Shown here one piece after another: positions 1-5,391 of a stretch of 5,531 nt of DNA. Below the pieces are notes generated by a model, which searched no databases, was not told the DNA's origin, and saw only the letters and a list, made by a program, of their open reading frames with translations. Location: assembly GCA_016212345.1 (NCBI GenBank), contig JACRGM010000084.1, positions 1 through 5,531 of the forward strand, written 5' to 3'. Numbering within the stretch: the stretch's first letter is position 1; the number at the start of each line of letters is the position of its first letter. Source of the stretch: Nitrospinota bacterium. GTDB taxonomy: Bacteria > Nitrospinota > Nitrospinia > SZUA-224. The position numbers and the translations under genes are program-made.

Positions 1-850
1 CATTATCTCCCATGGCATATATTGCCATTACACCAATCTTTAAAGTATCAATGGGTATACTGATCGCTAACTTGCCTGCGACTCCGTTAGCGGAGCGATC
101 ATCCATACCATCTATTGCATTTTCCTCATTGTATAAACTTCCCATGATAAATCCAGAGATATTGACCCATCCAAGATCCCTCTCCCCTCTAAGACCGTAT
201 ACAGCCAGGGTGAGATTGGTTCCTGTGAAGTCTGCCCCTCCTATCTCCCTTAGACTAGTAGGTTCTTCTGCTATGAAGTAGTAAAATGAACCACCAATAC
301 CTTTATAATCAAGGTCTAATAAATAGGAATCAAAATCATCATTCTCTCTTTCTACCCCCTCAATCCCCTTCCCTGTACCCAATCTTAGATTGATATCTTC
401 TATCTCCCATATAAACTCCAATCCCAGCGGATTAAAATCCCAGGTACTACTGAATAGTGTGTCACCAAACTTATCAGATAGAGGAATTACCCCTGCAACA
501 CCTGTTATCCCTTCAGTAAGTCTTGCCTTAATAAGGGCATGTCTTAGACCAAATGCAGGATTTTCATCAGTATCAAATTGGTGGTTAAATAGACCATCTT
601 TTATATGACCTATGTTAAATTGGAGATGTGCGCTTATATCGTCATTTATTACAGAGTCAAAGGTTGGCCGAAACCTCAGTCGTGCTGCAGATACATTATC
701 GCCAAAGAGATCTTTATCACTATTAGATTCTGCATAATAATTGATCCTATATTGACCATGAAGATTCAAATCAGCACCCAAGATATAAGTGGGGATAAAG
801 GTTATAATGGTTATGGATATTAGTATCAATAATTCAATTATTACCTTCAT
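1..850 (-). CDS. Porin-like outer-membrane beta-barrel protein, N-terminal 283 residues (C-terminus beyond window)
   Basis: An open frame runs from ATG at 850-848 to the left edge without a stop, giving 283 codons. The start is preceded by a strong GGAGGAGGAG Shine-Dalgarno site ending about 6 nt before the ATG. Residues 1-26 look like a Sec signal peptide: Lys2, a long Ile/Leu-rich core, and a likely cleavage near ILGA (residues 23-26). The mature part has the alternating polar/hydrophobic pattern of amphipathic beta strands separated by Asp/Gly/Asn-rich turns, for example DLNLHGQYRINYYAES (27-42), ARLRFRPTF (56-64) and LGLEFIWEI (142-150), with no helical membrane segments. This fits a 16- or 18-strand porin cut by the window. 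It starts 25 bp after the stop of the PstS-like gene, so it is probably the last gene seen of the operon and could admit the substrate of the oxidoreductase or of the binding protein. A phosphate-selective (OprO/P) or alginate-export-like porin are possible families. I cannot choose between them, so the porin call rests on general architecture. Confidence 0.75.
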   Translation of the reverse strand, partial: MKVIIELLILISITIITFIPTYILGADLNLHGQYRINYYAESNSDKDLFGDNVSAARLRFRPTFDSVINDDISAHLQFNIGHIKDGLFNHQFDTDENPAFGLRHALIKARLTEGITGVAGVIPLSDKFGDTLFSSTWDFNPLGLEFIWEIEDINLRLGTGKGIEGVERENDDFDSYLLDLDYKGIGGSFYYFIAEEPTSLREIGGADFTGTNLTLAVYGLRGERDLGWVNISGFIMGSLYNEENAIDGMDDRSANGVAGKLAISIPIDTLKIGVMAIYAMGDN

Positions 851-875
851 CGTATTCTCCTCCTCCCAATGTTGA

Positions 876-1730
876 CTATATAATCGGGACATACTCCTCT
901 GAAACGATCTTTTGTCCCTCTGGACCGACCATGAAATCGATGAATTCCTTTACTATACCTGTGGGTTTCCCATTTGTGACAAAGGTCAGATCACGGGCTA
1001 TAGGATATGTCCCCTTTTTTACATTTTCAAGCGTAGGCTCGATTATATTCCCATCCTCCATCTTTATCCCTACACCCTTTACATCCTCATTCATCCATGC
1101 ATTTGAAAGCATACCGATAGCACAGTCACTCTGTGCTATTGCTGTCTGTTCTTCATTATTTGACCCTGTAACGATCTTTGCCCCTTTGGCTATTGCCATG
1201 GGATCACCAAATATTACCTCCATAAATACATGTCTAGTGCCCCGATGACTCTCTTTATCTATAACCAGGATATCCTTATCAGGTCCACCAATGCCCTGCC
1301 AATTAGTAACCTCACCGCTATAGATGGATCTTATGTCATTGAGAGAGAGTATCTTTACCCCAGCATTGTATATCTCTGATGAGATCACACATGTCACTGC
1401 ATCCCTGCCTATAGGTATAACATTAAAATCTACATCAGGGAAATTCTCCTTTTCTTCCTTAGATATATGGCGTGACACCATTCCAATGTCTGCCATATTT
1501 GTTGCCATATATCTTACACCAACCCCTGAACCCCCACCTGAGATCAATATGTCTACTCTGGGATGTATCTTTTTAAACTCCTCAGCCCCCTTGGTTGCTA
1601 CAGGTAAGATAGTTGTTGAACCGACTATATTTATTACCTTCTTCTCCTCTGTTCTCCTTTTGCAGGCAGATATCAAAAACAGACCTATTAACAAACTAAT
1701 TAATAAACCAGAAATAACCTTTTTTATCAT
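876..1730 (-). CDS. PstS-like phosphate/oxyanion-binding periplasmic lipoprotein
   Basis: This is a substrate-binding protein of the PstS/PBP-like family (type II periplasmic binding fold). With the ATG at 1730-1728 it is 284 residues. That start gives a compact lipoprotein signal: MIKK, a hydrophobic core, then lipobox LISAC with the lipidated Cys at residue 23. It has GGAGG 7 nt upstream. A second in-frame ATG at 1778 would add 16 residues and also has a good ribosome site. Family motifs, numbered from M at 1730, are GSTTILPVA (37-45), GGGSGVGVR (65-73), ADIGMVSRHI (80-89), IGRDAV (107-112) and the anion-loop equivalent KESHRGTRHVF (159-169). The C-terminal half keeps the usual DLTFVTNGKPTG pattern. 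Length is normal for the family. No PstC/A/B permease follows; instead the gene sits between a respiratory molybdoenzyme and a porin. It may therefore serve as a periplasmic capture or sensing protein, or as part of a scattered phosphate-uptake system. Ligand identity (phosphate, arsenate or another oxyanion) is not shown by the sequence. Confidence 0.9.
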   Translation of the reverse strand: MIKKVISGLLISLLIGLFLISACKRRTEEKKVINIVGSTTILPVATKGAEEFKKIHPRVDILISGGGSGVGVRYMATNMADIGMVSRHISKEEKENFPDVDFNVIPIGRDAVTCVISSEIYNAGVKILSLNDIRSIYSGEVTNWQGIGGPDKDILVIDKESHRGTRHVFMEVIFGDPMAIAKGAKIVTGSNNEEQTAIAQSDCAIGMLSNAWMNEDVKGVGIKMEDGNIIEPTLENVKKGTYPIARDLTFVTNGKPTGIVKEFIDFMVGPEGQKIVSEEYVPII

Positions 1731-1736
1731 ATTATA

Positions 1737-1790
1737 TCCTCCATTCATTGTTAATTGCTCATTCAATCCTCTTTTCATCTATATCCTCCT
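1737..1790 (-). promoter_or_regulatory. Two tandem ribosome-binding sites for the PstS-like gene
   Basis: Two strong Shine-Dalgarno sites serve two in-frame ATGs. AGGAGG (1785-1790) lies 6 nt before the ATG at 1778 and is embedded in the last sense codons of the molybdoenzyme gene (Arg-Arg-Ile, then stop TAG at 1779-1781). GGAGG (1738-1742) lies 7 nt before the ATG at 1730. The surroundings are similar (GGAGGATATAG-ATG and GGAGGATATAAT-ATG). I prefer the inner start because it puts a short MIKK n-region directly before the signal core. The outer start would make a 20-residue n-region. The outer site touches the upstream stop codon, which would favour translational coupling. Confidence 0.7.
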
Positions 1791-4280
1791 CACTTTAACA
1801 ACAGTATCCATCCATCTCTGTTGACCACTAATTGGATCAGGAGAGTTCGGTATAACCCAGTTGGGGGTTTCACCATTCCCTGTCCACCATTTAAATTTAA
1901 GGTCAATATCATCGTCCCTAGCCTCTGGGGCCTTATTGCCAGAGGCATACCTGCCATACTCCCAGTGACCACAATGGTGCGAGATAGCTAAGACTGATGG
2001 GTGGATCCCATTTGTTACCTTTGCCTTTGTCACAATCTTACCTACAGTGGATCTCACCTCTATCTCATCGCCATCCTTGATCCCCAGTTTATCAGCAGTA
2101 TTAGGATTGATCCATGCAGGGTTTGAATGGTAGTCCTCACTAAGGAGCTTACAGTTCTGTGTCCTTGACTGCGTCTGGCTCCTTACCTTAAATGTGGTAA
2201 GAATCAGCTCATCATCGGAGAGCTTCTGATGTTCAGGTATTGGATAGTATGTAGGCATTGGATCCCAGCCCTTCTTCTTGAGAGGCTCTGAGTAGATAGC
2301 GAGTCTACCACCACTTCCCCTATCGATCTTATCAGGCTTAAACCCCTTATATGCCACTCCATCAATCATCTGACCTACATAGTTTTTACCCTTCTCGGTG
2401 TCATAAGTAGGATATTCCTCAGTTGACTTATAGATAACCCCTGTTTTTTCATCCACCTTTGTGTCCTCTAGTTCCTCATTAGATAATATCTTCTCATGTT
2501 GATAGTATTGGGGACTTTCATTGAGGTCATACCATGCACCATGTTTAAGCATATAGTCAAAGCCACCAGCATCCTTGACACCTGGGGTTGAATCACAATA
2601 GGCCTTTACAAGCCCCTTATGATCCTTAAATGGGAGTTCAATACCGAGCTCTGGCGCTATCTCACAGAGGAATTCTGTTAGGGGCTTACTCTCTCCAAGG
2701 GGTTCTACTACTGGTTGTCTTATAAAGAACTCATGGATTTGCTCCCCAGATGCATGGCTCATGGCATCCCACCTCTCAAGATAGGTGGCTGCAGGGAAGA
2801 TGATGTCAGCAAGAGAGGCAATCTCGCTATAGGCCACATCATAGACAAAGAGATTTGGGATTATACCCTCATCCTTCAAGATATTGATATTCTCCTGACA
2901 TTCACCATTTACATAAGGGGGATTATAGCAGTAGACAAAGTATATCTCAGGCCTTCCGTAAGAACCATCCTTGATCTCTTTTAGCACAAGCTCGCTTACC
3001 TTGTGGTTAGGATAGGCGATATCCAACCCCTTTCCATAACCGATCTTAAGCTCTTTAGGTTTGTTGGGATACCTTTTTTTGAATCCCTCTTTAAATGAGT
3101 CCTTCCATTCTGCACTTACAGATTGGCAGAATCCCCCTGGTAGATTGATATATCCACAAATGGTATTAAGCATCATGAGACATCTCTCATTATTAGTACC
3201 AGCATAATGGGCAACAAGGCCCCTGTAGGAGATTGCAACCCCAGGTCTTGCCTTTGCAAATTCAACAGCAAGTCTCCTTATCTTTTTGGCTGGTACCCCA
3301 CTCTCTTTCTCTCCCCATTTAGGGGTGAACCTCTTGAGGTGATCCTTAAGCTGTTCAATAGTGACATTTGTCCATCTTGTAATAAACCTCTCATCATACA
3401 GGCCTTTCTCCATGATCACATTACACATGGCAAGGATAACAGCAGAATCAGTACCAGGCCTTATAGGGATCCACTCATCTGATTTTGCAGCAGTGTTTGA
3501 AAGTCTGACATCAAAGGTATACATCCTTGCACTTCTCGCCCTTGCCTCAACTAGTCTCTGTACAACTGGGATATGGTTTGTATGGGCCTCACAGATATTA
3601 CTACCAAAGTTTAAGATCATATTGGTGTTCTTTACATCCCACATCTCATAATGTTTACCCCATGTCAATTCCTGACCTACCCATTTACCTCCTTCACATA
3701 TTGCTGTATGGTCACCCATAGTTCCACTACCATAGGCATGGAGGAAATAGTCCTTGACAATGGTACTTGTGGTATCCTTCATCCTCCCATAATGGAACAT
3801 AAGGTATTCAGACCGTCCCTCATCCTTGAGTCTCTTCATCTTAGAGACCAGCTCTCCCTTTGCCTCATCCCAGGATATCCTCTTCCATTTCCCACTCCCC
3901 CGAGGACCGACCCTCTTCATTGGGTATAGGAGCCTATCAGGGTTATACACCTGATTTATACCAGCCTGACCTTTAGCACAGATTACACCATTAGTCCTTG
4001 GCAGTTTTCTATTTCCTTCGCACTTCACTACCCTCCCATCTTCAACATAGGCAATAATACCATCCCTTGTAACACACTGCCAGCATGCAGAGGGGATAGC
4101 TTTTCTCTCATTTTTCGTGTCAGGGGAGATATTTTTACCACCCCACTGAAGGGGATCCATATTGCCTCTCAGCGTCACCCCCTTGGCCTCGGCCCTATTT
4201 AATCTAAGAGAGCTAAGGGCAATGGCACTTAATGCCCCTATCTTTATAATATCCCTTCTACTTAGTTCGTTAGATCTCAT
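1779..4280 (-). CDS. Tat-exported molybdopterin oxidoreductase, catalytic subunit (PsrA/PhsA/TtrA/ArrA group)
   Basis: An 833-residue catalytic subunit of the DMSO-reductase superfamily (Mo- or W-bis-pterin enzymes). The N-terminus carries a Tat motif, SRRDIIK (7-13), with a likely AEA cleavage site at 30-32, so it acts in the periplasm. The Fe-S motif follows at Cys66, Cys69 and Cys101, but the third ligand position (73) is Asp instead of Cys; a nearby extra Cys87 is present. Further family marks are NPDRLLYPMKRVG (113-125), RISWDEA (134-140), the probable metal-ligand Cys195 in DHTAIC, GYINLPGG (376-383), LADIIFPAATYLERWD (490-505), and the C-terminal dinucleotide-binding domain from about residue 690, including HHCGHWEYGRYASG (768-781). 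The Cys metal ligand and domain order place it with polysulfide, thiosulfate, tetrathionate and arsenate reductases and related oxidases, not with the Asp-ligated NarG type. At 833 residues it is a little longer than typical PsrA and shorter than typical TtrA as I recall them. The substrate is unknown. The ATG is 7 bp after the ferredoxin stop, with AAGGA 4 nt upstream. Confidence 0.95.
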   Translation of the reverse strand: MRSNELSRRDIIKIGALSAIALSSLRLNRAEAKGVTLRGNMDPLQWGGKNISPDTKNERKAIPSACWQCVTRDGIIAYVEDGRVVKCEGNRKLPRTNGVICAKGQAGINQVYNPDRLLYPMKRVGPRGSGKWKRISWDEAKGELVSKMKRLKDEGRSEYLMFHYGRMKDTTSTIVKDYFLHAYGSGTMGDHTAICEGGKWVGQELTWGKHYEMWDVKNTNMILNFGSNICEAHTNHIPVVQRLVEARARSARMYTFDVRLSNTAAKSDEWIPIRPGTDSAVILAMCNVIMEKGLYDERFITRWTNVTIEQLKDHLKRFTPKWGEKESGVPAKKIRRLAVEFAKARPGVAISYRGLVAHYAGTNNERCLMMLNTICGYINLPGGFCQSVSAEWKDSFKEGFKKRYPNKPKELKIGYGKGLDIAYPNHKVSELVLKEIKDGSYGRPEIYFVYCYNPPYVNGECQENINILKDEGIIPNLFVYDVAYSEIASLADIIFPAATYLERWDAMSHASGEQIHEFFIRQPVVEPLGESKPLTEFLCEIAPELGIELPFKDHKGLVKAYCDSTPGVKDAGGFDYMLKHGAWYDLNESPQYYQHEKILSNEELEDTKVDEKTGVIYKSTEEYPTYDTEKGKNYVGQMIDGVAYKGFKPDKIDRGSGGRLAIYSEPLKKKGWDPMPTYYPIPEHQKLSDDELILTTFKVRSQTQSRTQNCKLLSEDYHSNPAWINPNTADKLGIKDGDEIEVRSTVGKIVTKAKVTNGIHPSVLAISHHCGHWEYGRYASGNKAPEARDDDIDLKFKWWTGNGETPNWVIPNSPDPISGQQRWMDTVVKVRRI

Positions 4281-4311
4281 ATATTCCTTATAAGGTCCCC
4301 TTATAATAAGG
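4281..4311 (-). repeat. Twin palindromes over the ferredoxin stop and molybdoenzyme ribosome site
   Basis: Two adjacent palindromes share the arms CCTTAT/ATAAGG: CCTTATAAGG at 4286-4295 and CCTTATAATAAGG at 4299-4311, the latter perfect around a single central base. They cover the last codons and TAA stop (4288-4290) of the ferredoxin gene and the AAGGA site (4285-4289) of the molybdoenzyme gene. In the mRNA the arms can pair within or between copies and could hide the ribosome site until the upstream gene is translated. The repeat may equally be chance from the encoded Gly-Pro-Tyr-Tyr-Lys-Gly-Thr-Leu end. Confidence 0.45.
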
Positions 4312-5163
4312 TCCCTCTTTCCATACCTTAATCTGGTACTCGCTATTGGCCTCTATTCTGATGTCTTCACCCTTTTTGAGTCCCTTATTAATCCTTTTTT
4401 TATACTTCCCGATATAAAATACATGAGGTTTTGTCCCCTTCTCAGGAAGGAGGACCTCAGCCTTATCTCTCTTCAGTAATCTTGAGACCTCGCTATTGGG
4501 GTCATTCAGATCACCTATAAGCCTTGCCCTTGCTGGACAGGTATTTACGCAGCAAGGGACAACCCCTGCATCAAGTATATGTACACAAAGGTCGCATTTG
4601 GAGGCATGGTTGGTATCAGGGTTTGCACCTCCCTTTTTCTCTGGATCAAAGAACCTAACATTGTAAGGGCAGTTCTGTATACAGAGACCACAACCGATGC
4701 ATCTATCCTCATCAACCATAACAACACCATCAGGTCTCTTGTAGGTTGCCTTTTTTTTGAATCTTATTCCATTGAATTCAGCATCAATCGGCTCAACAGG
4801 ACATCCATTAATACAAGGTGGATATTCACAGTGATTACAGAGCCATGGGAGGAAATTACGTTTTGTATTAGGATACTCTCCATATTCATAATAGATCACC
4901 TGAGACATGAAGAGACCAAGCCTTGTATCAAACTCTACCTTACAGGCAATGGCACATGCCTTACAGCCAATACACCTATCAAGGTCAATAATAAAGGCCC
5001 ATCTCCTGCCCACCTTTTTTGCTGTTTCAATATCTTCTGTCCTTTCTGTGGCAGTAAGTATATCTCCCCCTATATTCGTTCCAGCAATAACCGTAGTACC
5101 TATGGCTGATAACTTTAAAAACTCATTTCTATTCAGCCCTTTCTTCTCCTTCTCGTTAACCAT
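4288..5163 (-). CDS. Four-cluster [4Fe-4S] ferredoxin subunit of the molybdoenzyme (PsrB/PhsB/TtrB-like)
   Basis: A 291-residue electron-transfer subunit that would pass electrons between the molybdoenzyme active site and a membrane or soluble partner. Sixteen ligand Cys form four groups: 64/67/70/74 (CIGCKACAIAC), 109/112/117/121 (CNHCEYPPCINGC), 155/158/161/165 (CIGCGLCIQNC) and 190/193/205/209 (CDLC, then CVNTC). An additional Cys204 precedes the 205 ligand. The arrangement is that of the DmsB/PsrB/TtrB family, expected to hold four [4Fe-4S] clusters. Residues 11-40 resemble a Tat signal: NRNEFLK, then a mildly hydrophobic stretch with small residues. The second Arg of the twin pair is Asn, however, so export may depend on the RR-bearing catalytic partner. 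A basic tail (about 253-268) follows the cluster domain. The start at 5163 has AGGAGGT (5171-5177) 7 nt upstream. It is the first gene of the operon and lies 7 bp before its catalytic partner. Confidence 0.95.
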   Translation of the reverse strand: MVNEKEKKGLNRNEFLKLSAIGTTVIAGTNIGGDILTATERTEDIETAKKVGRRWAFIIDLDRCIGCKACAIACKVEFDTRLGLFMSQVIYYEYGEYPNTKRNFLPWLCNHCEYPPCINGCPVEPIDAEFNGIRFKKKATYKRPDGVVMVDEDRCIGCGLCIQNCPYNVRFFDPEKKGGANPDTNHASKCDLCVHILDAGVVPCCVNTCPARARLIGDLNDPNSEVSRLLKRDKAEVLLPEKGTKPHVFYIGKYKKRINKGLKKGEDIRIEANSEYQIKVWKEGPYYKGTL

Positions 5164-5170
5164 ATTGCAA

Positions 5171-5177
5171 ACCTCCT
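5171..5177 (-). promoter_or_regulatory. Ribosome-binding site of the ferredoxin subunit gene
   Basis: AGGAGGT on the minus strand lies 7 nt before the ATG at 5163. It is close to ideal and fixes this start, which gives the full Tat-like N-terminus. Confidence 0.8.
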
Positions 5178-5202
5178 AAAGATGTGTTACTGAAAGAGAA
5201 GT

Positions 5203-5232
5203 TTAGTACATTGCTTCTGAATTGTAAAGCAA
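5203..5232 (-). promoter_or_regulatory. Candidate promoter for the minus-strand oxidoreductase operon
   Basis: TTGCTT (5227-5232) and TACTAA (5203-5208) are separated by 18 bp on the minus strand and would give a leader of about 30 nt before the ATG at 5163. The match to sigma-70 consensus is weak. An alternative is TATAAA (5237-5242) with TTGATC (5262-5267) at a 19 bp spacing. I see no clear FNR box or sigma-54 site. A weak core promoter would fit an operon that needs an activator, but that is inference. Confidence 0.3.
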
Positions 5233-5270
5233 AAATTTTATAATGCAGAAGTTCTCGGTGAGATCAAAAT

Positions 5271-5287
5271 TTGTTGAAATTTTACAA
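5271..5287. repeat. Imperfect 17-bp inverted repeat in the divergent intergenic region
   Basis: TTGTTGAAATTTTACAA has outer arms TTGT/ACAA and a palindromic AAATTT-like core, with mismatches at two positions in each half. It lies about 40 bp upstream of the candidate operon promoter and could bind a dimeric regulator. In AT-rich DNA such repeats also arise by chance. Confidence 0.25.
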
Positions 5288-5310
5288 AAGCATCCTGCTG
5301 ATTTCAAAGG

Positions 5311-5325
5311 TTTTTCAATGAAAAA
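5311..5325. repeat. Perfect 15-bp palindrome next to the hsdM promoter
   Basis: TTTTTCA and TGAAAAA surround one central base. The palindrome ends 3 bp before the -35 box at 5329 and is flanked by direct copies of AAAGGTTT at 5306-5313 and 5323-5330. The position suits an operator for the hsdM promoter or a shared regulator of both divergent units. It has no T-run in the right place to be a convincing terminator for either gene set, and neither needs one here. Confidence 0.35.
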
Positions 5326-5328
5326 GGT

Positions 5329-5357
5329 TTGACAGCACCCCCCTTGCCTTATATAAT
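5329..5357 (+). promoter_or_regulatory. Consensus sigma-70 promoter of hsdM
   Basis: TTGACA (5329-5334) and TATAAT (5352-5357) match both consensus hexamers exactly with the optimal 17-bp spacer. Transcription would begin near 5364, giving a leader of about 28 nt before the hsdM ATG at 5392. The spacer contains a run of six C (5338-5343). This is a much stronger promoter than anything seen for the divergent operon. Confidence 0.8.
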
Positions 5358-5391
5358 ATTGCAAAATATGGAAAAGGTATAAAAGTGAAAC

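Noticed and set aside
1324..1824. A 166-codon plus-strand open frame opposite the PstS-like gene
   Set aside because: It lies antisense to a gene with clear family motifs and lipobox, has no ribosome site that stands out, and its composition reads as the complement of the real gene.
1779..4280. Naming the enzyme arsenate reductase ArrA, tetrathionate reductase TtrA or polysulfide reductase PsrA
   Set aside because: The domain order and Cys ligand fit the whole group, but no substrate-specific motif could be recognised and the third Fe-S Cys is missing, so a specific name would be a guess.
4579..5109. A 176-codon plus-strand open frame opposite the ferredoxin gene
   Set aside because: It is the antisense shadow of the four Cys-cluster ferredoxin subunit and shows no recognisable domain or ribosome site.
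5368..5382. A tiny ATG-GAA-AAG-GTA-TAA frame in the hsdM leader
   Set aside because: Four codons starting almost at the predicted transcript end, with no ribosome site; probably chance.
5164..5391. A riboswitch, such as a molybdenum-cofactor RNA, ahead of the oxidoreductase operon
   Set aside because: The likely leader is only about 30 nt and shows no set of nested stems; the longer repeats lie upstream of the candidate promoter.
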